Shown here: positions 24,695-33,216 of the stretch, piece after piece
Layout of the letters: each line of letters begins with the position of its first letter
How positions within the stretch are numbered: position 1 is the stretch's first letter
Source of the DNA: Clostridia bacterium
GTDB taxonomy: Bacteria > Bacillota > Clostridia > Christensenellales > Aristaeellaceae
Assembly (NCBI GenBank): GCA_017547805.1
Contig: JAFYOR010000082.1
Location: forward strand, 1 to 46,003
Direction of reading: 5' to 3'
Length of the DNA stretch: 46,003 bases
The notes under the pieces: model-generated
Seen by the model: only the letters and a program-made list of their open reading frames with translations
Told to the model about the DNA's origin: nothing
Database searches by the model: none
Program-made: the position numbers and the translations under genes

Positions 24695-25591
24695 GTGACA
24701 TGGAGAAGAACGCTGGATGCCAATCTTTGCGGGAGAGTCCGTGATCAGCTGCTTGAAATGCCGGCGGAAAGGGCGGAGATGCTCAGGGAAATCAGGATCA
24801 GGCGAGGGCAAAAGATTTGCTGGGTGTTTTCGGATGGATACAGGCAAACCGGCGGCGCAGTAACGGCACAGGAAATGGATGCGCTTTTGAGCGCATTATG
24901 CGGACATGCCCGCTATGCGTATGAAGAGCAGATGGCAAAAGGATATATTCCGCTTGGGCATGGGCATCGTGCGGGCGTCTGCGGACAGGTTGTGTATGAA
25001 AACGGCAGAATCGCCAGAATGAGTGACATAACGTCCGTATGCATCCGAATTGCCAGACGGATTGTGGATGCGGGCAGGCCGATCCGGCCGCTGCTTTTTG
25101 TGCAGGGGCGTCCATCGCGCGTTCTGCTTATCGGGCCGCCGGGCAGCGGGAAGACAACGGTGCTTCGGGATACGGCGGAATACCTTGCGCGGGAATGCGC
25201 GCTGCATGTGGCTGTGGCGGACGAGCGGGAGGAAATCATGACGGCAGAATGCGGCGTCGGCTGTGACGTGCTGCGTGGGGCGGATAAGGCGGATGCGGTC
25301 GAGCTGCTCCTTCGAACGATGTCTCCGCAGGTGATTGTATGCGATGAGATCGGAAAGGAGCAGGATGCCGAGGCGATCATGAATACGGTGACAGCAGGCG
25401 TGGGCGTGCTGGCCAGCGCACATGCGTCGACTTTTTCTGAAGCGATGAATCGGCCGGTGCTAAAGGAACTGATGGGGAATCATGTGTTTGACTGGTATGT
25501 GCTGCTTGCGCCATTTGGTCGCTGCGTCGGCGTAATGGATGCAAAGGGAAAGGAGCTTAATGAACAATGGGAAGCATGGATGCAGCGGTGA
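24695..25591 (+). CDS. spoIIIAA: Stage III sporulation protein AA
   Basis: SpoIIIAA is the ATPase of the mother cell-forespore channel, related to secretion ATPases. The 298-residue product has Walker A GPPGSGKTT at residues 147-155 and the Walker B-like VIVCDEIGKEQD. GTG at 24695 has GGAG (24683-24686) 8 nt upstream; an in-frame TTG (24674) precedes that site. It heads an eight-gene set in the usual order. In Bacillus this operon uses mother-cell sigma-E; I could not find a convincing sigma-E box here. Confidence 0.94.
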   Translation: MTWRRTLDANLCGRVRDQLLEMPAERAEMLREIRIRRGQKICWVFSDGYRQTGGAVTAQEMDALLSALCGHARYAYEEQMAKGYIPLGHGHRAGVCGQVVYENGRIARMSDITSVCIRIARRIVDAGRPIRPLLFVQGRPSRVLLIGPPGSGKTTVLRDTAEYLARECALHVAVADEREEIMTAECGVGCDVLRGADKADAVELLLRTMSPQVIVCDEIGKEQDAEAIMNTVTAGVGVLASAHASTFSEAMNRPVLKELMGNHVFDWYVLLAPFGRCVGVMDAKGKELNEQWEAWMQR

Positions 25592-26094
25592 TGGCGCTTG
25601 CAGGGTCAAGCGCGATTGGTTTTCTTCTGGCGGATGGCGAGCAGAAGCGGCTTGGGTGGGTTGTGGCGATGAGGCGCTGTCTGCTCCGGCTTGGCGACAT
25701 CATCCGGTATGAACGATGCGGGATCAGCGCGCTGCTCAGGACGATTGAACTCACCGGCTCTGCGCAGGAAAGGGCGCTGACGCGGCTGCTCCATGCCTGT
25801 GCAGCCGAGATGGAGCGACGCGATGTGCCGCGGCTCAGCTTTATTTATGCTGAAAAGAGCGCGAAGCTGGCGGAATATGGCGTGCTGAGCAATGCGGACC
25901 GGGAGGCATTTGAGCAGGTAATGAGTGAACTGGGAAACAACGGACTCCGGGAACAGCTGCGGCTGATTGAAACGGCGGATGGGCGCCTTTTGCAGCGGGA
26001 GGCAGCGCTGCGTAAAGAAGGCGCTGCGCGGGCAAGGTTGATCAGAACGCTGGGCGTATGCTGCGGGGCGGGAATGTTCCTCGTTCTGGTATAG
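25567..26094 (+). CDS. spoIIIAB: Stage III sporulation protein AB
   Basis: This 175-residue membrane protein resembles the type II secretion F-like family. It has a hydrophobic segment near the N-terminus, the EQKRLGWVVAMRRCLLRLGDIIRYE region typical of SpoIIIAB, and a C-terminal helix (CCGAGMFLVLV). It overlaps spoIIIAA by 25 bases. The ATG has AAGGAG 11 nt upstream. It is probably anchored in the outer forespore membrane with the other SpoIIIA proteins. Confidence 0.9.
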   Translation: MGSMDAAVMALAGSSAIGFLLADGEQKRLGWVVAMRRCLLRLGDIIRYERCGISALLRTIELTGSAQERALTRLLHACAAEMERRDVPRLSFIYAEKSAKLAEYGVLSNADREAFEQVMSELGNNGLREQLRLIETADGRLLQREAALRKEGAARARLIRTLGVCCGAGMFLVLV

Positions 26095-26108
26095 GAGGAG
26101 GCAGTCGG

Positions 26109-26306
26109 ATGAACGTGGATCTTTTGTTTCAGATTGCGGGCGTGGGTATCCTTGTTTTCGCGGTCAATCAGGTGCTGCAGAAGGCAGGAAGGGAAGACAT
26201 CGCCGTGCTGGCGTCGGTGGCAGGTCTTGTCGTGGTGCTGTTCCTTGTTGTGGATCTGATTGCGCAGCTGCTCAATAACGTTAAGAGCATCTTTGGACTG
26301 TACTGA
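26109..26306 (+). CDS. spoIIIAC: Stage III sporulation protein AC
   Basis: A 65-residue protein with two membrane helices. The sequence LLFQIAGVGILVFAVNQVL followed by KAGREDIAVL is characteristic of SpoIIIAC. The ATG at 26109 sits after GGAGGAGG; an open frame from 26058 has no ribosome site. It is part of the spoIIIA membrane complex. Confidence 0.93.
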   Translation: MNVDLLFQIAGVGILVFAVNQVLQKAGREDIAVLASVAGLVVVLFLVVDLIAQLLNNVKSIFGLY

Positions 26307-26319
26307 GCAGGGGGAGAAG

Positions 26320-26706
26320 ATGGATTGGCTCAGGCTCCTGGGGCTTGCGCTGCTGACGGCCGGGCTGACGATGATTCTTCGGCAGCTGTATCCGCCGGTC
26401 GCGTCGGCGCTCGGCGTTGTATTCGGCGCAATGATGCTCTGTGCGCTTTTGCCGGTGATACGGGAATACGTCGCAGCGGTTGCGCTGTTTTTGGATGGCA
26501 TGTCGCTTGGCGGGCAATACGCAGAAACGATGCTCAAAGCGATGGGAATCGTTCTGCTCACACAGCTCTCCAGCGAAGCCTGCCAGGAATTGGGCGCGCC
26601 GGGAATTGCGCGTTACGCAGAGTTTTGCGGACGCATAGCGCTGCTGGGCGTCGCTGTTCCCGTTTTCATTTCCCTGACTGAAATGGCGGTGGATGTGCTT
26701 AAGTGA
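26320..26706 (+). CDS. spoIIIAD: Stage III sporulation protein AD
   Basis: A 128-residue membrane protein with three or four helices, close in kind to SpoIIIAC. The motifs LRQLYPPVASALG and LLTQLSSEACQELG match the family. The ATG at 26320 has GGGGGAG 3-4 nt upstream and follows spoIIIAC by 13 bases. A longer in-frame start at 26260 would lie inside spoIIIAC. Confidence 0.92.
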   Translation: MDWLRLLGLALLTAGLTMILRQLYPPVASALGVVFGAMMLCALLPVIREYVAAVALFLDGMSLGGQYAETMLKAMGIVLLTQLSSEACQELGAPGIARYAEFCGRIALLGVAVPVFISLTEMAVDVLK

Positions 26707-27863
26707 GGCGAATGTATGGCTGTTTGGCGGCGGCATTGATAGCGGTGCTTCTGCTGCCTGTTCCGGCTGCCGGGCAGGAGAAGGCGGATATGGCTGCCGG
26801 CGTGCAGACGGTGCTTGACGGGCTTGACTTTACGCATACTCAGGATATTCTTCTGATCATCCCCGGAAATGAGGGTGTGATGAACATCAGAGAAGCGGTT
26901 GCTGCAATCGCATCCGGCAAAACGATCAGCGCAGAGGCGCTGATGGAGTCCCTGCTGGAGGGGTTTTTTGTCCGCTTTGGCGAGATGAAAGCGACGATGC
27001 TGGCCATCATGCTGCCCGTGCTGCTTTCCGGAATACTGATGAACGCGCTGAGCGATGCAAAAAACACCCTGAAAGACATGAGCAGAACGGCATGCTTTGT
27101 GCTTGTGTTCGTTCCCGTGATCGGATTGGTTGTCAATGAACTTGCACACACGCGACAAACAATCATTCAGATGACGTCTCGCATGGACAAGCTTTTGCCC
27201 ATGCTCCTGACGCTGCTGACCGCATTGGGGGGAAGCGCGTCCAGCGCTTTTTTGCATCCCGTCGTCATTGCGGCAAGCGGCAGCATGGTGTTTCTGGCGA
27301 GGGAGGTTGTGCTGCGGCTGGTGATGTGCACCTGTGCTGTGACGGCGGTGAACAGGCTTTCCGGCGGGACGCATCTTACGCGGATGGCGCAGCTGCTGCG
27401 CAGCGCGGTGTGCTGGCTGCTGGGCGTCAGCTTCACCGTGTTTCTCGGCGCGATGTCCCTTCAGGGGATCTGCAGCGCATCAATCGACGGCGTGGCGATT
27501 CGCGCGGCAAAATATGCTGTGGATAACTTTGTTCCCATCATCGGCGGCATGTTTTCCGATACGATGGACACGCTGGTTGGCTGCACGCTGATCGTCAAAA
27601 ATGCGCTTGGAGCGGCGGCGGCAATTGCGCTGCTTGGCGTGCTTGTTTCGCCGCTGCTTGGGACGGCGGCGTCGGTTTTTATGCTCAAACTCTGCGCAGC
27701 GCTGCTTGAGCCTGTTGCCTCTCAGGAGATTGTTGCGGCAATCTGTGACTTCGCCAGAACCATTGTTCTGTTCTTTGTGACGATGCTCTGCGTTGCGACG
27801 ATGTATTTTCTCTTAATCGTTCAGGTGCTGCTGGTGGGCAATCTGACGGTAATGCTCAGGTGA
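26703..27863 (+). CDS. spoIIIAE: Stage III sporulation protein AE
   Basis: The 386-residue multi-pass membrane protein of the feeding-tube complex begins with a signal-like segment (AAALIAVLLLPVPAAG), then about seven hydrophobic helices and the conserved region DNFVPIIGGMFSDTMDT. The GTG at 26703 overlaps the spoIIIAD stop by 4 bases. ATG 26712 is an alternative start. Confidence 0.92.
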   Translation: MRRMYGCLAAALIAVLLLPVPAAGQEKADMAAGVQTVLDGLDFTHTQDILLIIPGNEGVMNIREAVAAIASGKTISAEALMESLLEGFFVRFGEMKATMLAIMLPVLLSGILMNALSDAKNTLKDMSRTACFVLVFVPVIGLVVNELAHTRQTIIQMTSRMDKLLPMLLTLLTALGGSASSAFLHPVVIAASGSMVFLAREVVLRLVMCTCAVTAVNRLSGGTHLTRMAQLLRSAVCWLLGVSFTVFLGAMSLQGICSASIDGVAIRAAKYAVDNFVPIIGGMFSDTMDTLVGCTLIVKNALGAAAAIALLGVLVSPLLGTAASVFMLKLCAALLEPVASQEIVAAICDFARTIVLFFVTMLCVATMYFLLIVQVLLVGNLTVMLR

Positions 27864-27878
27864 TGAGGTGAATCGGGT

Positions 27879-28085
27879 ATGATCAGCTGGATCATCCGGC
27901 TTTGCGCGCTGTGCTCAATGAGCGCCTTGATGCAGATGATCGTGGGGAACGACGCAGCAAAAGGAGCGCTGAAAACCATCTGCGGCCTGCTGATGCTTCA
28001 CATGACGTGCGAAAGCGCGCAGCAGATGATGCAGGAAATGGCATGCGGCGACCTGATGCAGATGATGTCATGGCTGGTCAAGTGA
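27879..28085 (+). CDS. spoIIIAF: Very short stage III sporulation protein AF
   Basis: Only 68 residues long, against about 200 in Bacillus. It keeps the N-terminal part with two hydrophobic helices (SWIIRLCALCSMSALMQMI and GALKTICGLLMLHM), but the long soluble domain is missing. The stop is 14 bases before spoIIIAG, so there is no room for a frameshifted remainder. The ATG has GAGGTGA about 8 nt upstream. Identity rests on position in the operon and the helix pattern. It may still work as a membrane subunit. Confidence 0.75.
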   Translation: MISWIIRLCALCSMSALMQMIVGNDAAKGALKTICGLLMLHMTCESAQQMMQEMACGDLMQMMSWLVK

Positions 28086-28099
28086 GGTGAGTGAAGAGG

Positions 28100-28471
28100 A
28101 TGAATAAGCTGCGCGCGGTGCTTACGCCGCAGGTTCTGCTTCTTCTTATTCTGATGATGGCGGCTTTTGTGATGCTGACAGGACCTGAGCGCAGCGAACA
28201 AAGCGATCTTGAAAAAAGAATCGCGGATACGCTTTCAGCGGTCGACGGAGTCGGCAAGGTTCGTGTCGTGATCGCCACACGAACGGAGAAAACAGAGTCT
28301 GGGGTCGGCCTTTCAAGCGGACAGCCAAAACAGATTCCTTGCGGTGCTGTCGCTGTGGCGGAGGGGGCAGAGAATCCGTGGATTCAGGCGCAGCTGATCG
28401 ATGCCCTGTGCGCGCTGCTTGGCTTGCCCGCATCGGCTGTGAGTGTGATTTCAGGAGGGAATTCAAGATGA
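28100..28471 (+). CDS. spoIIIAG: Short stage III sporulation protein AG
   Basis: SpoIIIAG forms a large ring in the forespore channel. This 123-residue version (Bacillus about 229) has one N-terminal helix (VLLLLILMMAAFVML) and a single ring-building domain: LEKRIADTLSAVDGVGKVRVVIAT and a C-terminal LIDALCALLGLPASAVSV. The insert and outer beta-ring region of the longer proteins are absent. The ATG at 28100 follows GAGGTGA by 9 nt; the GTG at 28091 is too close. Its stop overlaps the spoIIIAH start. Confidence 0.85.
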   Translation: MNKLRAVLTPQVLLLLILMMAAFVMLTGPERSEQSDLEKRIADTLSAVDGVGKVRVVIATRTEKTESGVGLSSGQPKQIPCGAVAVAEGAENPWIQAQLIDALCALLGLPASAVSVISGGNSR

Positions 28472-29073
28472 AAACGCAGATGCAAATAAAAACAGACCCA
28501 AAGTCTCTATTTAATTCTGAGGACTCACCTGCTTGGACGACGAACAGACAGAGAACAAACAGACGGTTAAGCGCACCGAAAAAAGGAAAGCGGAGAATGC
28601 TCTGCGCATGCCTGATTGGCATATTGGCAATCAGCGGTTATGTCGGTGCGGACCGGCAGCAGACAGCGCAGATGACGGCGGCGCCGGTTGTCAGAAGGAG
28701 CGGGCAAGAGACTCCGTACGATGGCATGTCCTTTGAAGATATCCGTCGAAGACAAAGCGAGAACAGAAAGCAGGAATTGTCAATTCTCGCCGATGTGATT
28801 GACGATGTGACGGTCAATCAGGCGACACGCGATCAGGCGAACGAGCAAAAGCTGCAGATTATCGAATGCATGGAAATGGAAACGAAAATCGAAACGGCGC
28901 TGGCGTATCTGGGATATGCACAGACTGCGGCGGTATATACTCAGGACCATGTCATGGTGATCCTGAAAGAAAACGCGCTTGAACAGGAGGAATCGGTGCG
29001 CGTGATTGATGCGGTCGGCAGCATATCCGGATGCGAAGCAAAAGATATCAGGATCATTCTCGCAAAAAAATGA
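28468..29073 (+). CDS. spoIIIAH: Stage III sporulation protein AH
   Basis: SpoIIIAH is the mother-cell partner that binds SpoIIQ of the forespore. The 201-residue product has a basic N-terminal tail, one membrane helix (about 45-60, LCACLIGILAISGYVG) and a C-terminal ring-building domain (ECMEMETKIETALAYLGYAQTAAVY and ending GCEAKDIRIILAKK). The ATG overlaps the spoIIIAG stop by 4 bases and has AGGAGGG 8 nt upstream. It ends the spoIIIA operon. Confidence 0.92.
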   Translation: MKTQMQIKTDPKSLFNSEDSPAWTTNRQRTNRRLSAPKKGKRRMLCACLIGILAISGYVGADRQQTAQMTAAPVVRRSGQETPYDGMSFEDIRRRQSENRKQELSILADVIDDVTVNQATRDQANEQKLQIIECMEMETKIETALAYLGYAQTAAVYTQDHVMVILKENALEQEESVRVIDAVGSISGCEAKDIRIILAKK

Positions 29074-29082
29074 GGAAGAAGA

Positions 29083-29111
29083 TTGTGCGGCGGCGCAAAA
29101 TCTGATATACT
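29083..29111 (+). promoter_or_regulatory. Sigma-A promoter of the asp23-amaP unit
   Basis: The -35 TTGTGC (29083-29088), a 17-bp spacer and -10 TATACT (29106-29111), 32 bases before the start codon. Confidence 0.65.
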
Positions 29112-29142
29112 AATGTATAACCATAGGGAGGTGTTCTTGAAT

Positions 29143-29685
29143 ATGAACGAAAACATGACCATTGACATGGAAAGAGACCAGGAAAGCGGTCAGATCACAT
29201 ACGCAAATGAAGTCATCGCTACCATCGTCAGCGTGGCGACGAGCGAAGTGGAAGGCATCTCCGGCATTGCCGGCACGGTATCCCCGCTCTCCGGACGCAT
29301 GAACAAGGGCAAGATTCCGCGTGGCGTCCGCGTTGATATGAACGGCGGCGACGTCAGCGTTGACGTCAGCGTGACGGTCGACTATGGCATGCCGATCCAG
29401 AAGGTGGGCCGCAGCGCGCAGGAAAACGTGCGCAAGTCCATCGAGTCAATGACCGGCCTCCATGTTGACAAGGTTGATCTGCATGTTGTCGGCGTCAGCT
29501 TTGAGAAGGAAAATCAGGAGATGCTCCAGAGCCAGAAGCTGGCTTCCATTTCTGTGGATGATTCTGCGCATGACGAGCCGGAAGAGACGAAGGAAGAACC
29601 GGTCGTCGTCGAACTTGTTCAGGAAGAGTCTGTTTCTGTCGCCGATCTTGAAGACGGCGAGGAAACCGAAAAGGAAGAGGAATAA
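29143..29685 (+). CDS. Asp23/Gls24 family envelope stress protein
   Basis: The 180-residue protein has the Asp23 core (about 10-135: GQITYANEVIATIVSVATSEVEGISG, RGVRVDMNGG, VDYGMPIQKVG) and an acidic Glu/Val-rich tail. Asp23 proteins coat the inner face of the membrane through AmaP, whose gene follows. The ATG at 29143 is 9 nt after GGGAGGTG; an in-frame TTG at 29137 is possible. Confidence 0.92.
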   Translation: MNENMTIDMERDQESGQITYANEVIATIVSVATSEVEGISGIAGTVSPLSGRMNKGKIPRGVRVDMNGGDVSVDVSVTVDYGMPIQKVGRSAQENVRKSIESMTGLHVDKVDLHVVGVSFEKENQEMLQSQKLASISVDDSAHDEPEETKEEPVVVELVQEESVSVADLEDGEETEKEEE

Positions 29686-29723
29686 CGCGCTTTTGATGTA
29701 CTGCTCATAAGGAGGAATACGTT

Positions 29724-30707
29724 TTGAGACATCCCGTACGAGACCGTTTGGTCATGCTCATTTATGCGCTGGCAAGTTTCTGCGCTGCGGCGCTTCTGAT
29801 TGCTGTAATGATGGGACGCATCGCCGCGGATAAGTTTAGCGCTGTCGCTGCCGCCTTTACTGCGCTTCCGCAGAAAACGGCGACGATTGTGATGATTGCC
29901 GCCTGCGTGATTCTCATTGTACTGGGCTTCTCGCTCCTTTGCGCAATGCTTCCGCCGAAGAAGAAGCGTTCCAGCAGCTTTGCCATTCAGCAGAATGAGA
30001 ACGGGACGGTTCGTATTTCGCTTAAGACCATCGATGCGCTGGTTAGCAAGTGCCTTGCCCAGCATGCCGAGCTTAAGGTCGTGACTTCCTCTCTTTTCAG
30101 CGACGAAGAGACGGTTCGTGTCGATGTACACATTGCGCTGCTGACAGACATCAGCATGCCGCTGGCGATTTCTGCGCTGCAGAAGCAGATCACTCGATAT
30201 GTTGAAGCCTGCACCGGCGTCAACGTAAAGGAAGTCCGCGTGTTTGTGGATGCGGCGATGCCGGGCGGAGAGAAGGCGCAGCAGTCTCAGTATGCGCTGC
30301 CTGCTTCTATCCTTGGCGGTGAAGCTGCCGAGCCGGACGAAGAAGCTCCGGTAGAAGAAGAAGCTCCGGCAGCTGAAGAGGCGCTGACTGCTGAAGAAGC
30401 CCCGGTCGTCGAAGAAGCCCCGGTCGCCGAGGAAGCCCCGGTTGCTGAAGAAGCCCCGGTTGCTGAAGAAGCTACGGTTGCTGAAGAAGCCCCGGTTGCT
30501 GAAGAAGCTCCGGTAGAAGAGGAAGCTCCGGCCGCTGAGGAAGCTCCGGCCGCTGAGGAAACCCCGGCTGCTGAAGAGGCTCCGGCTGCCGAGGAAACCC
30601 AGGCCGCTGAAGAAGCCCCAGCTGCTGAAGAGACTGCCGAGCAGGAAGAAAAGGTTGAAGAACCGGTGAAGAAAAAAGGTTTCTTCGGCCTGTTTGGTAA
30701 GAAATAA
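29724..30707 (+). CDS. amaP: AmaP-like Asp23 membrane anchor with acidic repeat tail
   Basis: AmaP tethers Asp23 to the membrane. The 327-residue chain has two N-terminal helices (about 10-32 and 52-75), a cytoplasmic domain with the Asp23-like features [18 protein letters not shown] and [14 protein letters not shown], then a long low-complexity tail of [12 protein letters not shown] units (about 207-306) and a basic end ([12 protein letters not shown]). The tail is the unusual part. The start is TTG with AAGGAGG 8 nt upstream. It is followed by DUF2273, as in other Firmicutes. Confidence 0.85.
   Translation: MRHPVRDRLVMLIYALASFCAAALLIAVMMGRIAADKFSAVAAAFTALPQKTATIVMIAACVILIVLGFSLLCAMLPPKKKRSSSFAIQQNENGTVRISLKTIDALVSKCLAQHAELKVVTSSLFSDEETVRVDVHIALLTDISMPLAISALQKQITRYVEACTGVNVKEVRVFVDAAMPGGEKAQQSQYALPASILGGEAAEPDEEAPVEEEAPAAEEALTAEEAPVVEEAPVAEEAPVAEEAPVAEEATVAEEAPVAEEAPVEEEAPAAEEAPAAEETPAAEEAPAAEETQAAEEAPAAEETAEQEEKVEEPVKKKGFFGLFGKK
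30343..30639 (+). repeat. Degenerate tandem repeat coding EEAP(V/A)(A/E)
   Basis: About 15 units of 15-18 nt (gaagaagccccggttgct type) encode glutamate-, alanine- and proline-rich residues within the AmaP-like gene. Several neighbouring units are nearly identical in DNA, which points to recent slippage expansion. Confidence 0.9.
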
Positions 30708-30727
30708 GGACAAGCGAGGCGGACAGA

Positions 30728-30967
30728 ATGGATTTTAAGAACTTTTTCAGCCAGATGCTGACCCCTGGAACGGTGCCCTGCACGCTGTTCGGTGCGGCAA
30801 TTGGTCTGGTTTTTGCCGTGCTGTGCATGACCCTCGGCGTTTTGAAGGCGCTGCTGATCGGCGTATTCTGCCTGATCGGCGCGTTTATTGGCGGCGTGAA
30901 GGACAAGATGGGCTTCATTAAGAAGATTCTTCTGTTCTTCCATAAAGACGATTCTCAAGTTTATTAA
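30728..30967 (+). CDS. DUF2273 small membrane protein
   Basis: The 79-residue protein has two hydrophobic helices (about 14-60; GAAIGLVFAVLCMTLGVLKAL and IGVFCLIGAFIGG) and a basic C-terminal tail. Small DUF2273 proteins accompany Asp23 and AmaP in Firmicutes, probably in the same membrane complex. It is 20 bases after amaP. Confidence 0.82.
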   Translation: MDFKNFFSQMLTPGTVPCTLFGAAIGLVFAVLCMTLGVLKALLIGVFCLIGAFIGGVKDKMGFIKKILLFFHKDDSQVY

Positions 30968-30989
30968 GCAGATCGGAGCTAAAGAGAAA

Positions 30990-31394
30990 ATGGCACGTCC
31001 TATTGCACGTGAAGCTGCCATGCAGCTGGTTTTTGAACAGATTTTTGGTGGCGTTGGCGAAACAGAAACGCTGGTTGACCTCATTGATTATCGTCCTAAT
31101 GACAATGATCGCAGCTATATTGATATGGTGGTTGCCGGCGTTCATGAGCATGAAAAGGAACTTGATGAGGAAATCGCAGCCTGCCTGCGCGGATGGACCA
31201 TCGAGCGTCTTTCCCGCGTGGATCTGGCGATCCTGCGCCTTGCCGTGTTTGAGATGAAGTACAGCGAGATCCCGGCGGCAGTTTCGATTAACGAGGCTGT
31301 CGAGCTGACCCGCAAGTATTCCAGCGAACAATCCTGCCCGTTTGTCAATGGCGTTCTGGGAACGATCAGCAGAAAGATGGCGGCGAAGGCATGA
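30990..31394 (+). CDS. nusB: Transcription antitermination factor NusB
   Basis: NusB binds boxA RNA with S10 in rRNA antitermination. The 134-residue product is normal in size and contains AREAAMQLVFEQ at the start and the conserved RVDLAILRLAVFEM and AVSINEAVELTRKYSS near the end. It opens the long housekeeping run. Its stop overlaps the next gene by 4 bases. Confidence 0.94.
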   Translation: MARPIAREAAMQLVFEQIFGGVGETETLVDLIDYRPNDNDRSYIDMVVAGVHEHEKELDEEIAACLRGWTIERLSRVDLAILRLAVFEMKYSEIPAAVSINEAVELTRKYSSEQSCPFVNGVLGTISRKMAAKA

Positions 31395-32347
31395 TCAATG
31401 CGGTACTGGGAATTGACACCAGCTGCTATACAACATCTGCAGCATTGGTGTCGCTTGAAGGCGAGATTCTCGCTTCGTCAAGACGGCTTCTGACGGTGGA
31501 AGAGGGAGAGCGCGGACTTCAGCAGTCTCAGGGTCTTTTTCAGCATGTCAGAAATCTGCCGCAGATGATCGAAAACGTCTTTGCGGATGCTCCGCAGGCG
31601 AAAATCGCTGCGATTTGCGCCAGCACGCGTCCCAGACCCGCAGAGGAATCGTATATGCCCGTGTTCAGAGCGGGAGAAAGTCAGGCGCGCGCAGCGGCAG
31701 CAATGCTGCGCGTGCCTTTTTATCCTGTCAGCCATCAGGAGGGACACGTTCGCGCTGCGATGGTGGGTGCGGGCGTCAAGGCGGATAAGCCGTTTCTTGC
31801 GCTCCATCTTTCCGGCGGTACGACGGAGATTCTCCTTTGTGATCATGGACAGATTACGCTTCTTGGCGGCAGTCTTGACCTGCATGCAGGTCAGCTGGTT
31901 GACCGGATGGGCGTGAAGATGAATATGCCTTTCCCGGCAGGACCTTCGATGGAGAAGCTGGCGATGCGTGCGCAGGCCAAAGGACTGATCGGCGTATCGA
32001 TCAAAGGTGTCGATTGCTGCTTGGCCGGCGCGGAAAACAAAGCGACAAAGTGGCTTGAAACCGGCTGCATGACAAAGGAAGAGATTGCAGCCGAGGTGTT
32101 TGATTTTATTGCCCGAACGGTATACCGGCAGATTGAGGCGGCGTGCGAAAGCACGGGTGTCAGGCAGGCGCTGCTTGCCGGCGGTGTTGCATCCAGCACG
32201 CATCTGCGCTCGATTCTGGAAAAGCGGGCAAGGAAGCGTGGGCTGCACTGCAGTCTGCATTTTGCAAAGCCGGAGCTTTCAGGCGATAATGCGGTCGGCG
32301 TTGCACTGCTTGGCGCACAGGCGTACTATGACAGGCAGATTATCTGA
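31391..32347 (+). CDS. TsaD/Kae1-like paralogue (M22 family)
   Basis: The 318-residue protein has the ASKHA fold of TsaD: GIDTSCYTTSAALV (phosphate 1), the metal-binding HQEGH, LHLSGGTTE (phosphate 2) and GGVASSTHLR (adenosine). It differs from the true tRNA t6A enzyme, which has GIETSCDET and HxEGH in a longer context, and is shorter. Paralogues of this type occur next to nusB/folD in several Clostridia. Their function is not established to my knowledge. Translation is coupled to nusB (ATGA overlap). Confidence 0.82.
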   Translation: MINAVLGIDTSCYTTSAALVSLEGEILASSRRLLTVEEGERGLQQSQGLFQHVRNLPQMIENVFADAPQAKIAAICASTRPRPAEESYMPVFRAGESQARAAAAMLRVPFYPVSHQEGHVRAAMVGAGVKADKPFLALHLSGGTTEILLCDHGQITLLGGSLDLHAGQLVDRMGVKMNMPFPAGPSMEKLAMRAQAKGLIGVSIKGVDCCLAGAENKATKWLETGCMTKEEIAAEVFDFIARTVYRQIEAACESTGVRQALLAGGVASSTHLRSILEKRARKRGLHCSLHFAKPELSGDNAVGVALLGAQAYYDRQII

Positions 32348-32367
32348 CAATACAGGGAGGAATCCAT

Positions 32368-33216
32368 ATGCCTGCGGTTAAGATGGATGGCTCGGCATTG
32401 GCGAAAAAGACCCGTGCTGAGCTGGCTGTAGAAACACAGAGGATGAAGGAAGAGGGCATTGAGCCCCATCTGGCGGTCATTCTTGTGGGAGACGATCCGG
32501 CCAGCACAGTTTATGTGCGCAATAAGGAGAAGGCCTGCATCCAGACGGGCGTGCGCTCGACGGTGATCCGTCTTGGGAATGAATGCGACCAGGCGACGTT
32601 GGAAGAGACGGTTTCCCGTCTCAATGCCGCGCCGGATGTGCATGGTATTCTTGTTCAGCTTCCGCTACCCAAGCATCTGAATACCGCGCGTGTGCTTTCT
32701 CTGATTGACCCTAAGAAGGATGTCGACGGATTCCATGCGGTGAACTGCGGTCTGCTGCTCAGCGGACGGGAGGGATTTGTCCCCTGTACGCCGCGCGGCG
32801 TGATGGAAATCCTTGCTGAGTACGGCATTGATCCGAGAGGAAAACATGCGGTGGTCGTCGGCCGCAGCAATATCGTGGGCAAACCGATGGCCCTTCTGCT
32901 GCTTGGCGCAGATGCAACGGTCACGATCTGCCATTCCAGAACAGTGGATTTGCCGTCCGTGACGCGCAGCGCGGATATCCTGATCGCAGCGGTTGGCAGA
33001 CGCGGCTTTATTACCAAAGATATGGTTAAGCCGGGTGCGGTGGTGATCGATGTGGGCATCAACCGAAAGGAAGAGGGCGGCGTCTGCGGCGATGTGGAGC
33101 CTGACGTTGCCGATGTTGCCGGATACATGACGCCGGTGCCCGGCGGCGTTGGTCCGATGACAATCGCTATGCTGCTCAAGAATACGCTTGATGCGGCGAG
33201 AAGATATGGCGCATAA
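32368..33216 (+). CDS. folD: Methylene-THF dehydrogenase/methenyl-THF cyclohydrolase
   Basis: FolD interconverts methylene- and formyl-THF with NADP. The 282-residue chain has VYVRNKEKAC (catalytic Lys), VQLPLPKHL, DVDGFHAVNCG and the NADP loop VVVGRSNIVGKP, plus TPVPGGVGPMT at the end. It is of normal length. GGAGG precedes the ATG. It feeds the same folate pool used by the methionine genes elsewhere in the window. Confidence 0.96.
   Translation: MPAVKMDGSALAKKTRAELAVETQRMKEEGIEPHLAVILVGDDPASTVYVRNKEKACIQTGVRSTVIRLGNECDQATLEETVSRLNAAPDVHGILVQLPLPKHLNTARVLSLIDPKKDVDGFHAVNCGLLLSGREGFVPCTPRGVMEILAEYGIDPRGKHAVVVGRSNIVGKPMALLLLGADATVTICHSRTVDLPSVTRSADILIAAVGRRGFITKDMVKPGAVVIDVGINRKEEGGVCGDVEPDVADVAGYMTPVPGGVGPMTIAMLLKNTLDAARRYGA

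Noticed and set aside
30343-30639. CRISPR-like array
   Set aside because: The repeats have no spacers and are in frame, coding for an acidic tail.
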